NCBI GenBank assembly: GCA_031763025.1
Contig: JASSKH010000022.1
Coordinates: forward strand, 654,628 to 718,627
Source of the DNA: Macrocystis pyrifera
Taxonomy: Eukaryota > Sar > Phaeophyceae > Laminariales > Laminariaceae
DNA length: 64,000 nt
Reading direction: 5' to 3'
Shown one piece after another: positions 33,713 through 46,101 of the stretch. Each line of letters starts with the position of its first letter. Within the stretch, counting starts at the first letter, position 1. The notes beneath the pieces are model-generated. The model was not told the DNA's origin and made no database searches. It saw only the letters and a program-made list of their open reading frames with translations. Both the position numbers and the translations under genes were made by a program.

Positions 33713-35566
33713 TTAGTTGGCCTGGTACCTTGCTACCCTATCTGCGGTCTCTCTGCCACTCTCTTCTACCGCGGTTTCCCTTCTACTCCTCCTGTTCCCC
33801 CCCCCCCTGCCCCCATACACTTGTACGGTGTTCCCTCTACCCCTCCTGCTGTTACCCCTCCCCCCATTCCCTCTAACACTGCCTGCAGCGGATGCACGGC
33901 GCTGTCTACTCAGCTTTGCCTCAGCCTCGTGCCACCTGCCCATGAACTGTTCAGCTGCTTCGAGGATTCCCCGGTACCACTTTCTCGTCTGTTTTGCTGC
34001 AGTGGGCCACAGTGCGGTCCCAACTCCAAAGACTAAGGGGGAGTCTTTCGTTGATCCCTCGGTGGCTTTGAACACTCTAAGGTCCTCAGCAATTGACCTA
34101 GGCCAAGTCCTGGGCTGCCCGCCTGGTTTCGGGCTCCCCCCACCAGCGATCGTCCCGAACATCAACCGACTGGGCAATCGCCCCTCGTGTTGCCGCACCA
34201 CAGCCCCCGCAAAGAAGAGTCGCCGTTTACGGATGGTCGTTTCGATACTTTCGCATCGTGTTAACCTGAGCGCCTTCGCATACGAGAGGGTGGTGTGGTC
34301 GGTGCGTAGTCGGCGCTGGAAACCAATGACTCGCAGAAGGACTTCGTGGTGGGCTGATCGAAGCTTGGCGAAGTGGTCCGCATTGAGGGTCCACGTCACG
34401 CAACCGTACAGCAAGGTCTCAATCACCTCGGCCTTCAGCATCCGGACTTTCAGACTAAGCGGTGCGTTCGTCCTATCGTACAGTTCCGGACCATACCGTT
34501 TGAGGCATGCCCGCATCAGACGGATTCGTCGCTCGATTTCGAAGGAGAGGTCAGCGTTCTCGTGGATAATGCCTCCTAGGTACAAAAACTGGGTCGTCTG
34601 TTTATACTTTTGGCCTGCAGCTTCGATCGCGAGCGGTGAGGTGGTAAACGTCTGATCGGGTGTTCGTAGGAGCATCGTCTCTGTCTTCTTCTCGGATACC
34701 GTGAGACCTACTGCTTCGAAGACAGTCACGATGACTGTCATCATTCTTGCAAGGCCTTCCGCCGACTTCGAGACTATTCCTGCATCGTCTGCATACAACA
34801 TGCCCCACACAGCCCTTTGCACGCATGCCAACGGTTCCTCTTTTCCGACAACCCTGCCCTCTTCGAGATGAACCAAATCCCTTACGATGCATTCGTCTTT
34901 GCTGAGGCGTACCAGCACGATGTGTATCGCAGCGGCGAAGAACACGTTGAATAGTAACGGCGATAGTACGCAGCCTTGCCGCAGTCCCTGGGTTACATTG
35001 AACCAGTCCGAGTGTTCACCGTCATCCGCACGCACGCAAGCCCGCATGCCTTCGTGAAAATTGCGAATGATTGTGAGCATCTTGGTTGGTACACCAAGGC
35101 GTGTGAGTACCTCCCACAACAGTTCTCGGTCGACAGAGTCGTACGCTTTCTGCAAGTCGATGAAGCACATGTACAGGGGGATTTTCTTCTGCCGCCCGAG
35201 CTGCTGCAACCGGCGCACGACAAACAGCATATCGATTGTTGACCGTGCGGGGCGGAAGCCGCACTATTCTTCAGGGAGTATATGCTCGGTCTCGCAGTAG
35301 CTGCTTAGACGGGACGCAACGATTTTCAGCAACACCTTGCCTGCGTGAGCAACAAGCGAAATGCCTCTGTAGTTGTTGCAATCAGTTCTATCCTTCGTTT
35401 TATGAAGGGTTTTTATGATCGCATCTTTCCATTGCTGGGGGACTTCTTCCGTTACCCAAACGTTAACAAGGATACTGTGAAAATACTGCACGAAAGCGAT
35501 TGTGGATCGCGTGCAGGGTTGGTTTGCCAACGCAGAATATGAGAAGAGGTTTCGACCGTACAACAT
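33713..35566 (-). pseudogene. LINE (non-LTR retrotransposon) reverse transcriptase, 5'-truncated
   Basis: The minus-strand frame begins near 35566 and runs to 33713 with one in-frame TAG at 35264-35266. Reverse transcriptase motifs appear in order: [53 protein letters not shown] and [10 protein letters not shown] (catalytic YADD, residues 146-149 after the stop). A thumb and C-terminal part follows ([20 protein letters not shown]). The endonuclease domain is missing, as in typical 5'-truncated LINE copies. Apart from the stop it looks fairly intact. The C-terminal 60 residues are Gly/Arg-rich. Confidence 0.9.
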
Positions 35567-36765
35567 GGACGGAAAATATCGCTTTACTTCAACTGTTCTA
35601 CTTGTAGTACTTCGCGGCTGGTATATGCTTTAAACTAGTATTTCAGGTTGGTTACACCGCCGCAGTATATTTTCTACTCCGCTACTATTATACATACATA
35701 TACTTCCTCTCTCCTACCACATACGTAGATAGGCTCAATATTTTTCGATGCCGTCGAAGATCGACTTTGTTGGCTCATCGGGTACTCCTCGCGGAAGAGA
35801 AAGTGCTCATCAGACGCACCGTTTGCCGGCGTGTGCCTCGTGCATCACCAAGGGGGGTTGTATTTGTAGGGTCACATGGGGGATCATATGTTTCAATCGC
35901 CGTGAACTCCACGCAGTGAGCGAATTTTTTCGGAAGGCGCACAAAATTTGTGGGTAGGGGGTAGGGGGTAGTGTTTGATGTCCCCTCTAGCGACATTCTT
36001 GTGTCTTTTGTGTTGTACCCCCGCTATCAATCTTTTTTGGAACATCTGGAAGAGAAATCCGATCGTCCCTCTGTCCGAAGACATCGTGGCGAGGCCAGCA
36101 AAATATCATAAAGCAGCCAAAACTTCCCCAGCGCGCAAGTGAGTGCCCTGGCGATGTTAGATACGTCCTTCGCAAAGTTGCATAGCCGGACCCTACCTCC
36201 ACCGCCGCTGCCCCGTACCTTTAGCTAGCGTCTGGTTTCTGCTCGCTCGCGCGTTTTATCACTTTAGCCAGGCACTTAGAGTAAATAATTTTTTGAGTTT
36301 GAATCGTGTACGGTCACCTGTGCTTAGCTTCGCATTCATTGCTGTTCTTCGGATTGCCCACGGTCACCTACCATGACCCGTGATCTAAATGTCCCAGGTT
36401 CATATTTCCGAGGCATTGCCTCGAATTTAGCCCTGCCAAGAGTGTGAGTGATCAAAATTCCTGTTGCAGTGCTCACCTCGCATCGTTATCCCCGGTTGGA
36501 GGATGTTCGACCATCGCAGGTATCAAAGCACGTCGCTCGATCGAGCGTCGACTGTTGTTACAGTATAACAATGGCCCTATGCTACGCCCCACGCGCGGTG
36601 AGACTCCAGCACTCGAGACCTGCACCTTTATCTCTGAGGTAACCGTGCACGGCCGCGATCAAGGCTTTCGCGCGAGCTCAAAACCTTGAGTTTCAAGTTC
36701 GAAAAATGCTGAGGATTCTACAGAACGCCGGTCGTCTGCATGCACTTTTACTGCGCGATGGCAGA

Positions 36766-36865
36766 TTTTTTTTTTATAAATTTTGAAATACGTCAGCTGT
36801 GAGTTCGACTGATTAAATAGTTGATACTCAACTTTGCAAGCTGCGTAATACGCCTCGTCTATATT
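36766..36865 (+). repeat. Dispersed repeat R2, copy 1
   Basis: It contains TATAAATTTTGAAATACGTC, AGCTGTGAGTTCGACTGATT and CTCAACTTTGCAAGCTGCGT. The same order appears at 61563, and a partial inverted copy at 59283. Confidence 0.75.
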
Positions 36866-37076
36866 CCATTTTTACCTAATTTTACAAGTATTGTGATAAA
36901 CCGAGCGCGCGTATTCTACATGTGATTCCTTGTCAAAGATATAGGCCAGCGGCTCCCCTGGATGCTGCCCGGGTCAACAGGACAATTTTAACTAATCATT
37001 CTGCGCACTGATACTATATAACCCGAACAAGGGATATTAATATGATGTTGCAACATGTTGAAACCTTTGCATAGCC

Positions 37077-37412
37077 GGCGTCACCGGTGGCTTGGTAGGT
37101 GGTCCGCGTGCCTGTGAAGATCAATTTCGTGGGTTCAAGTCCCACCGAGTGCATGCTCATAGGGACTTTTTCTTGCATAAAAAATTGATAAGCGGAAAGC
37201 GCGAAGCGTGAGTTGGCTACATTCGATGAAAATCGACGAGCAGTGGGAATGCTGAACCCTATGCGCGACAAAAATAAAGGCACGTACCGGGGGGGAGAAG
37301 GAACGACACCTGTGACCACGGCTTGCCCAGAAGATCGTCGAGGGTATAAAACCTCCTACGAGTGGGCTGGGAAGTAAAAGTGATGGATAAAAAAAAAAAA
37401 AAAAAAAAAAAA
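37077..37412 (+). mobile_element. tRNA-derived SINE, copy 1
   Basis: The element starts with a tRNA-like head containing a box A (TGGCTTGGTAGG, 37088-37099) and a box B (GGTTCAAGTCC, 37132-37142). These are split RNA polymerase III promoter elements at tRNA-like spacing. A roughly 240-bp body follows, and the element ends in a run of 24 A. A second copy lies at 38316. No clear target duplication was found. Confidence 0.8.
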
Positions 37413-38315
37413 TCACAAAAATTTGTAGATTGATTGAATGTTGTTGATTTGGTTCTTAAGTGTGAATAATTCTTTCGGAGATGAGCTGCTGCTGTTCTTG
37501 CTACTGCTGTTTTTGTTACTTCTGTTGTTTTAGTAGTATGGTTCTAAGTGTGAATAATGTTGCTGTTCTCGCTGCTGCTGTTTTTGCTACTTCTGTTGTT
37601 TTAATGTCTAGATATTATTTTGTATGGCTTTTTGTGTGGATTCGAAGTAGTGTATACGAGATATGTATGTATGTGTCAAGATATGTCAAAGATCTACGCC
37701 AGGTCGTACTGGCGGGATCTTATTTGAATAGTTTTAGCAAGAAGTTATATATAGTTCAGAGTATATATATAATTATATATCGATTTTACGAGCGAATCTG
37801 CGATGTTTCACTTTCCCGGCGCCTAGCTATCAGCTCTTACGCCACGAGTTCATTGAGCGCCGACCGCTCTGCGGGAACTTCAGAGCGTGCGCTATTTCCA
37901 GGCTTCTTCCTCTCCCATCTCTCCCACCTAAACCCTTTGGAACTGCACCCACGTTGTCGGGGACGGAGTACTTGAAACTAGAGTTATACAATTCGGTAGC
38001 ATATTCATTGGGGTACAGTATCCAGATCCTGAACCCGACTTTGACATTCCTCCTGACGATCCTGATTCCAGCTCCGACCTCTTCGCTGATCCTGGCGTTT
38101 TCTAGTATTTTTCTGCCGATGACGCCGTCTGCCCATTTCCTGTACTTCCGGACGCTTGTGTTTTCGGCAGCTGCCCTTTTTTTGCTGTTCCTGACGCCAG
38201 CTGTCATTGTTCACGATCCTGTACGATCCTGTGACAAAGTAGTACTCGCATTGTACCTGGTATGTGTCTTCATAACAATACAGCAACAAAATAATACCTG
38301 ATAATATAAAGTACA

Positions 38316-38675
38316 GGCGTCGTCCCCGGTGACTTGGTAGGTGGTCCGCGTGCCTACTATTAAATATTAATATTTAGTAAGATCAATTTCGTGGGTTCAA
38401 GTCTCACCGAGCGCATACTCGTAAGGACGTTTTCTTGCATTAAACATTGACTACTAGCGGAAGGTGCGAAAGCGTGAGTTGTTTGGCAAAGTTCGATGAA
38501 AAATCGACGAGCAGTGGGAGTGCTGAACCCTATGCGCGCGATAAAAATGAACGCGCGTACCGGGGGGGAGAAGGGACGACAACTTGTGACCACGGTTTGT
38601 CCAGAAGAGGATCGCCGAGGGTAAAACCTCGTACGAGTGGAGATGGAAAGTAAAAGCGATGATTTGAAAAAAAAA
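38316..38675 (+). mobile_element. tRNA-derived SINE, copy 2
   Basis: This copy is collinear with 37077-37412 and ends in an A-rich tail (nine A). Between box A and box B it carries about 23 extra bases including the perfect palindrome TAAATATTAATATTTA, at the place of a tRNA anticodon-loop intron or variable region. Confidence 0.8.
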
Positions 38676-40149
38676 GTGTTTTTCATGCCATTTGGGTTTG
38701 TTTCGACATACTGCAATGAATGGTTAACAGTGACTCCGATCTTGATTACCTTTGGATTTTGAATGCATTCTGAGGCCTACTGATGTAGATCTCCGCACCC
38801 ATAGCAAAGTAAAACGATTTAATGCCGAATTGACCCGCTGGTGGGACGGTTCGTGGTTGGGAATAGGGCTAGGGCTGGGTTACAGCCCGAGTCCGACAAA
38901 AGATCATGTTCTCTTATACCAGTACATACTACCCATAACAAACGCCATACAACCATTATCAAAGCTAAACACCATTCTGTACCAAAATATAAAGATCGAT
39001 TGTATTAAAGCAATATAAACAAACATTATTTACATTTTGAGACAGGTTGGTACCGCTGCAGGCCAAGCGATGACGAACCCTTGGTCCCGACAACAACTGC
39101 GATATTGCTGCTAGACGTACGAGTAGGGCCAACCTATAATGGGTTACGACATATTGGGAGAGTGGTGACACTGGTGTAGCCCATACAGGGGCCAAGCGCG
39201 GTTCCGCTGTGGGAACCTCTCCGTCGAACGGCAGAAGAACATCATAAATCATTGCCCTTTTACGCGGTGGGTGCTTGCTGCTTCTACTGTAGGTCGGAAC
39301 AGGTACTGCACATAAAAATATTCTTCCGTCCGGTTTGCTTTGTTGGCACACATTGAAAATACATCAGGACAGCGTCGCACCCCTAATCGATGCTTTACAA
39401 CGCTGTCTAGGCGATGCCCCACCGCCGTGTTGTTATTTTTTCACGATGGCAGGGAACTGACAGCCTACGGAGTATACTACTAGGTCTGCCCCAACCAACA
39501 TGTACCGCTGTCGTTATTGTCCACTACTGAGATTGGGCGCGTGACTCGGAAAAGTGCATTCGGATCGTAGGGTGCGGTGGCTATAATATATTATCTGTTC
39601 TACCACGCCCTTTGTATGTGTCAGTGGCTGCACTAAACCGTTCTTTCTAGCCGAATACACCAGTGCACTCAGTGTCCGTCCTGATTCCTTACCCTAGAGA
39701 GATACTGTGAATAAATATGTGGTCACAGACTGTGAGACAGAGGAAAATCAAGTTTATCCCCGCTGACATATAGGAACCATCGGTTCGGCAGCCTCACAAT
39801 TCCCTGCATGAGTGCGTGAGTACGATCGTCACTACTCTTCACTCAACTAAAGATCAGTGCCGTCACCTTTTATATTTCTACATCTGCAGTACCTGTAGCC
39901 AACATCAGTCTGTTGTGCCCGTTTGCAACGAGTGCGTTGGTGGTATGTATTGCTACCTGTGGTATCGATCACACCACAGGTGTGTGTATTTTTGGTTTTG
40001 TTGTCAGCCCTTTTAACTGCTGTAGTACATTGTACCCTCGACAACTACTGCCAAAACAACCAACACGAATTCCAAGCAGTTTGCCACCAAAAACGTGGGT
40101 GCGCCGTTGACATCCAGCACGTTAGTGTCCGTATGATCTATAGTTCTAG

Positions 40150-40995
40150 GCGAATCCATGGGACGTCTCATGACACGCCTTACGGGATTTTTGATCCCAT
40201 CGGACATTTCATGGTAAAGTAGACAACCCATTGACCGAAACCCATGGGACGATTTATATTGAGATATCCTTTGGAACATCCCATGGGGCATCCCGTGGGT
40301 AATACAGCGGGTCCCACAGGTCACCCCATGGAATGGATCACTGGATGACTAATGGGATGTCCCATGAAATGCCCCGTGGGATACGTGGGATTGACTACGG
40401 AACGCCCCATAGGATGAACCAAGGGATATTTCCCATAGACAGTCCCACAAGTCGTTCCATGGGACGTCCTATTAATAGAAGTTGTCCATGTTCCCATGGG
40501 ATGCCCCTTGGGAACTCCGAAAGGTAACATGTCACCGTATGGCAGGGTCATACCCGTTGGATGTCCCATGGAAAGGCATGCTACCGGCGAGATATTCCAT
40601 GGGAAGACGTGTGGGTCATCCCATGGAATGGCCCATGACCTACCTCGCTAACCCAGGGGACATCCCGTAGGCCATCCCATGTGATATCCGATGGGATATC
40701 CCATGAGATCTCCAGAGGATATCCCATAGGCCGTAAGCGATATCCCATTGGACATCCCATTGGGGTTGGACATCCCATGGGATTAACTATGGGATGTTCC
40801 ACGGGATGATCTCATGGGGCATCTCATTGGATTGTCATTGTAGCCCAATGGACGACCAATGGACTTTCAAAACTTTTGAGACCCCATAAGCCCATGGGAC
40901 GTTACATATGGGACGTCCCATGGGGTTCACGAAGTCCATGGGACATATCATGGGACAACCAACGCCCCGTAGGATGTTGGTTCCCATGGGAGCAT
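40150..40995. repeat. CCCATGGGA-dense block
   Basis: About 850 bp is built from TCCCATGGGA, GGGACGTCCC and related palindromes, one every 10-25 bases, with degenerate spacers. The style matches the other hexamer blocks but the core is an eight-base CCCATGGG palindrome. No coding potential was seen. Confidence 0.78.
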
Positions 40996-41471
40996 TGAGT
41001 TTCTAAGGGACGTCCCACAGGAACAAAAAAAAGTATATCCCTCCAGTGTCCGTATTCGTTCTGAGGCCTCCTGATTCTTCGTCCTGGAGCGATGCAAGCT
41101 CTGTGATATCAAACTGCGACTTATACACCAGGTGCTGTTGTACAAGAAGAGGGTGCGTCGTAAAATGCCGTAGTTAAATTTGAGATTTGGCGCCCACTGC
41201 AATGCCATGTCATCGTACTGGATACGGCAGCACACACGCCGGCGACCCAGATGAAAGCAAAAACGTTGCTACGAAAGAACCAAAAACAAGAAAGGAGAAA
41301 AAAGGCGGGGAAAAAAGAGAAATACAGGAACGAAGCAAGACCAAGAAGAAAAAAGCAAAATAAACAACTGCGGATAGAAAATAAACCCAAAGAGCAAAAG
41401 AGAAATACGAGCACAAGTGGCCATGCAGCAATGCCGGTGCCAGCGTAACTACAGCAGTAGTAGTTGGTATG

Positions 41472-41878
41472 TGTTAAGAATTTTCGATGATATCCCTGCA
41501 CAGTAGGCTGCAAAGATCGGCGCTGTCAGTCTTCAAACTGACCGAGCAGACACACTGTGTGTCGAGGATGCGAAGAATGCATGGCTCTAGAAAAAAGGCC
41601 GCTTCAGGGCAATAAAGGTTTAGGACGATGAACTGTGGTACGTTCAGATGTGGTTTGACGAGTGAACGTGGGGGTGTGCAAGCACTCCAGTTCCTCAATC
41701 TTGATGGACTCTTACAGCATCGTCTATCGAAGGCTTGTTGCTGTAACTCGTCGACTACTACTACTTGCTGAAAGGTCATCTAAATATTCCGTTACTCACA
41801 ATGCGGTGTAATGTGTTGAACCGCAACTCACGAAGCATTGACTTAATAGGCTATGTACATACTGCCTATTTCGTAACA
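41472..41878 (-). repeat. 3' LTR of the copia element
   Basis: This 407-bp partner of 47614-48022 has the terminal inverted TGTTA/TAACA intact. The target duplication GTATG precedes it on the plus strand. Confidence 0.92.
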
Positions 41879-41888
41879 CTCCCCCTCA
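41879..41888 (-). other. Polypurine tract of the copia element
   Basis: On the minus strand the bases just inside the 3' LTR read TGAGGGGGAG, the purine run expected to prime plus-strand DNA synthesis. Confidence 0.7.
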
Positions 41889-41939
41889 CGTGCAAGGCGC
41901 AATGCACGAACGATATATATCCCAGGACGATATAACATG

Positions 41940-42112
41940 ACGAAAGTCCTGATCATGGCCAAAATTCACCAGCACTTGTTGGAAGCGATAGAAACAATAC
42001 TAAAGCGCAGATCATAGCTAACGATCACCAGCACTTGTTGGAAGCGACAGAAACATCACTAAAGTACCGATCATGGCCAACGATCGCCAGTACTCTTTGG
42101 AAGCAATGTTGT
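41940..42112. repeat. Three tandem ~57-60 bp repeats inside the copia element
   Basis: Three diverged units share GATCATGGCCAA, then CACCAGCACTTGTTGGAAGC and GAAACA-ACTAAAG. They sit between the RNase H end and the 3' LTR, in the element's 3' untranslated region. Confidence 0.75.
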
Positions 42113-42245
42113 TTATTCATTTGAACACTTATAATGTATTCATAAAGCTTGTGCAGTATAATTCCCCCATTCCCACGAAAGTAGCAAGTAAAGACAATCA
42201 GCAAAAAGGTACCCCTACGGTTTGATCATCTGAACTTTCTCACTT

Positions 42246-42818
42246 TCAGGCCCTGAGTTCGATGATGAACTTGAGGAGGTATCGCTGCCTTTGCTTACTG
42301 AGGCGTTTCGTGCCAATGTCAGCAAGCTGGTCGTCTGTTTTTACACATTTGACGGTGATTCTGCCCTCCTTGATTAGTTCTTGAATGAAGTATCGCAGAG
42401 CCACGTGCTTAACTCGCGAACTGTAGGTCCCATATCCGGCGACGTGCAGAGTCGAGGTGTTGTCGATATATAGTGGTACGCTGTCGAAGCGCGTGCCAAA
42501 TCCCAGTTCCTTCATTATGTTAGAACAGAACGCCGCTTCCTTCTTCGCAAGCGCTGCGGCCACGAGCTCTACCTCCATAGTGGATTGCGCTTTCAGTCCC
42601 TGCAGCCCCACCGTGAAGGTAACCGGGGTGTTCGCAAGGAAGACAATACACGAGGACATCGACTTGCCGTTCTTCGCGTTGTCGCCCCAGTTTGCATCGC
42701 AGAATGCAGTCAACTTGAAGCCACCTTGCTTATACGTGATGGCGGAATCCAACGTTCCGGCCAGGTAGCGAAGTAGATGTTTGGTTGCCGACATGTGAGC
42801 TTTGGACGGTTCAGACAT
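42246..42818 (-). pseudogene. copia RNase H
   Basis: A 190-codon frame shows HMSATKHLLRYLAGTLDSAI, FCDANWGDN, STMEVELVAAALAKKEA and YIDNTSTLH, the standard copia RNase H series ending the polyprotein. It is intact within itself but severed from the reverse transcriptase. Confidence 0.85.
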
Positions 42819-42854
42819 CGTTTTTGCCAGTTGATTGACGGCGTATGAGATGTC

Positions 42855-44629
42855 CTAGCGAGTCACCTGTCCACGGTACATTACGCTGCCCGTGACGGCC
42901 TGGAAACGTTGTTTCTCGTGCTTTCTTAGAAGTCTCTCCTCCGGCTGGTCCAGCGACAGCTCTTTCTCCCCACCAGGCGTGTACATTGAAATGAAGTTTG
43001 CCACATCGTACCGCTCCAGAAGGGACTTGGTACATTTCTTCTGGGTGATGGTCACCGTCCCCTTCTCGCGGTCACAGGTAACACCCATCCCGAGCACGAG
43101 TGACAAGTTTCCCATGTCCGTCATTGAGAGACGACTCATGAGCTTACTCTTGATCCGCTTCAGCACCAGGACGTCTTTTCCGAGCAAGAGCATGTCGTGG
43201 ACATACAGGGTCAGGATACCAACGGCACTGCACTCCGAGTAGGTGTAGACGCATGGGTCCGACTTGAGATATGTGAAGCCAATTTCCACCAGATGTTTGT
43301 TGACCGTGTTCCACCAGTTAGTCCGGCTCCGGCGGAGGCCGTATAGGCTTTTCAACAGCTTATTACCAGCGGGACTCCGTTTTCGTCGAATTGTTCGTAT
43401 CCGGGTGCCCTCTTGACGTACACTACCTCTGTGACATCGGCGTTAAGAAAAGTGGTGTTGTAGTCTAGCTACCAACACTCCAGATTGTACTCCGCCACTA
43501 TTACCAGCGCCATGCGGATGCCCTAGAGCCTGCAGACGGAGGCAAACGTGCTGCCATAGTCAATGTCCGGAAATTGCCCCTATCCTAGTACAACAACGCA
43601 TCCCTTGTTTGAGTTGTCCGCCTTGACCTTGTAAACCCATCTACCACCGATAATCTTGTTTCCCACGGGGACAGAGGTCGCCGGCAGGAGGGTGTAGACA
43701 TTGTTCTTTGGAAGGATTGCCATTTCCTTGTCCGAGGCTGCTTTCCACTGCGCTTTAGCCGTTAGAGTCATGGGCTCTTCAGAGGTGTTCAGAGTTATTT
43801 CCTCATCCTCCCTGGCGGAACAGTTTTTAATGGTCGTCGCGGCGTAGGTGAATTCAACGGCAGAATCTGCTCCGTACGTCTCATGCGCCATATCTGGCAG
43901 GGTTTCCTTGGTGTAGAGCCTCAGCCCACGGAGCTTAGACAGCACGGGCCCGGTGGCGATCGCCGCCGCTAGGTGAGCAGATTCTGAATGGTAGTGAACG
44001 TTACGCCTCGCAAACGATTGTGCTGCAGTGCTGGCACGCGTAACCGCAGGAGTCGCTTCTTGACGCGAATGTCCCCGCTGTTGAAGCGGCTGTGATCCAA
44101 TCAGTGGTGTTCCGAGGGACCCCCCCGCGGGTGACATCGCCTGCTCCTGTGAATCGAGAACAACCTTCTGAGAAACTCCGTCTATAGGCTCTCCCCCAGG
44201 TATTGCCCCTTCTTGCGGGGGTCCTGCAGTTTCTTCGTCTAGTGTGTCCCCTCTAGAGATCTCGCTGATCCGCTCCAAGAGTTCAGCCACCGGTAGATTG
44301 TTTGAGAGCCCGCCGACGGCGATGTGCCAGCAGAAACATTTTGGGAAACGATTCCAACACGGAAGTGTAATCGCGAAAAACACGTAGAACGTCGTCGTCT
44401 GTGCTGTAGTTGTGGTCGTTGATGCCTTTGCTTGGCGGACTAATTTGCTGTGAAGTTTCTTCCAACGGTGGAATAGTTGCGAAGGGTGTCGCGATGAAGA
44501 TGAAGTTCTGGCTCTCCACAACTCTCCGGGTGGCCGGATTGTACACTCGATAGCTCTTGCTGTTGTTTCTGTACCCAGCCAATCATCGTTCCACCACCTC
44601 GAGTTCAAACGTTTTGGAGCAGGTCTCAA
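42855..44629 (-). pseudogene. copia integrase tail and reverse transcriptase, broken
   Basis: The overlapping frames at 44629-43580 and 44582-44283 hold the conserved integrase end (AGYRNNSKSYRVYNPATR), a linker, and the start of the reverse transcriptase (GGRWVYKVKADNS). The piece at 43355-42855 has MKSLYGLRRSRTNWWN and the catalytic box LYVHDMLLLGK, where copia enzymes have YVDD. The second Asp position is therefore partly lost. Stop codons and shifts lie near 43570-43360. Confidence 0.82.
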
Positions 44630-45351
44630 TATGTACGAAAGCCCAGGCGCAGATGACTCGAAGAAGTCTCAGATCCGGCTCCGTTCCGTGAAGCGTTTTG
44701 TACGGAGATTGCATGCAGATTGCGGAGTGCGGTGCCCTGTTGCCTGGAAACGCCACCGTGAATATCAACTCTCCCCACAGAAACTTTGGCAGCCCGCTAT
44801 TGGCAAACATACACCGCACCATAGCTGCAAAGGTTCTTCCAACGCGTTCGGACATGCTCATTTTCTGCGGCGTATTCGTGCCCCCGTCTGAAGGCAGTAG
44901 TCTTGGAACTCCTTGCTTAATTATTCACCTCCTTTGTCCACCCTCAACCGCTCGCCTCGGAAACCATTTGGAATCACAACAGATAGTACGAATGCCTGAA
45001 ATGAGATGAGAACGTCGTGCTTGGACTTCAGAAAAAATAAGAGTCCGTCCGCTTGTGTACTCGTCGGACATCTTTGTGATGCACTTGTAGCCCCCGAAAG
45101 TCTCTTGGGGTTGAAGGTCCCATCGGGTCTGCGAAAACGAGTTGGAAAGGAAGTTTAACCTTATGATCGGCGGTCTTGCGTTGAGCCAGCTGGTGACTCT
45201 TGCCCACGACGCACACATCGCAGTCTGGCATAGGCCCGTCGAAACTCACCCCGTTGTTATCAAGGTTTTTCAGACGGTTCAAGCTCTTGCGGTTGAGGTG
45301 TCCTAGTCGCTGATACCACAGGTCGGCGTTTACCGCAGCCTGCATTTCCAA
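44583..45351 (-). pseudogene. copia integrase, broken in several frames
   Basis: Frames at 45351-45028, 45218-44925 and 44861-44583 overlap as pieces of one integrase. The first has the HHCC zinc region (LWYQRLGHLNRKSLNRL, later CDVCVVGKSHQ). The second has GYKCITKMSDEYT from the catalytic core. The third has GRTFAAMVRCMFANSGLPKF with LWGE and NRAPHSA, the usual C-terminal part of the core. At least three frameshifts separate them. Confidence 0.82.
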
Positions 45352-45800
45352 CTCCGGCCCGTTGCCACCGCCGGAGGATCCCGCGAGAAATAATAGAGAT
45401 CGCGCCCCAACTCTTGGAGCGGAAATATGTAGTTGTAGGCTTCGAGCTTTGGGTTGGTCATGTCAAAGATAGCCACCACATCAGTACTCGTAGCTTGCAT
45501 GACCGAGAAAATGTTACGTCCTTGGCCAGGCACAATCAGACACGAAATTTCAATTAACTGTCGCACTCCTTTGTCGTCGATGACGTGGCCCCGGAGCACT
45601 CCCTGCGCAGTGCCATTCAATTGCCCCCCCCCGGCGGTTGAGAGTTTTCGTGGCTCGTCCAACACCCCATACTCTTTCAGCTCGTCCCGAAATCCAGGGA
45701 GGATTGTGTCGTCGAAATAATGTCCCGACGCGCCACTGCCCACCAGCACATTTACGGGATCGTGAGAGCCGATCCAGTTTGCGTACTGGTGACGCCCCAA
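45330..45800 (-). pseudogene. copia aspartic protease and start of integrase
   Basis: The frame contains LVGSGASGHYFDD where copia proteases have a DSGA-type active site, so the catalytic Asp position is Gly. The rest (PRKLSTAGGGQLNGTAQG and onward) matches the protease-to-integrase stretch. A frameshift at about 45340 leads into the next fragment. Confidence 0.8.
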
Positions 45801-46101
45801 AAGACGTCGGGCTGTCCATGGGTGTTCTTGACCACTCGGACATAAAGGGAGTAGTCAAACGAGAGCCATAGATAGTGGATAATACATAGCCGCCATCACG
45901 AGAGCACGGGACATAGCCGTCAAACCTCCGACGATGTGCTCTCGGAATCCCAGTTGATGGGCTGCTTCTTCCTCGACCATGAAGAGCGAGTCATCAGTCT
46001 CTTCTGCACTGACGCCGGCGAAAGATCCGAACAGCCCACTGGTGTCGACTGGTTCATCCGTGGGGCCGAGTGGCCAACAATGCTTCCTCCTCCGTCGGCG
46101 G

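Larger units (their letters stand above)
35567..41466. other. Repeat-rich intergenic DNA between LINE and copia element
   Basis: It holds the two SINEs, repeat R2 copy 1 and the CCCATGGGA block. The remainder (35600-36760, 37500-38300, 38700-40150) shows CTG-rich microsatellite-like stretches around 37480-37600 and nothing that looks coding. Confidence 0.4.

Noticed and set aside
37014..37416. Minus-strand frames resembling those at 38360-38716
   Set aside because: The similarity arises because both are antisense translations of the two SINE copies.
41251..41448. Lys-rich 65-codon frame
   Set aside because: It is A-rich low-complexity DNA with no start context or neighbours to support it.
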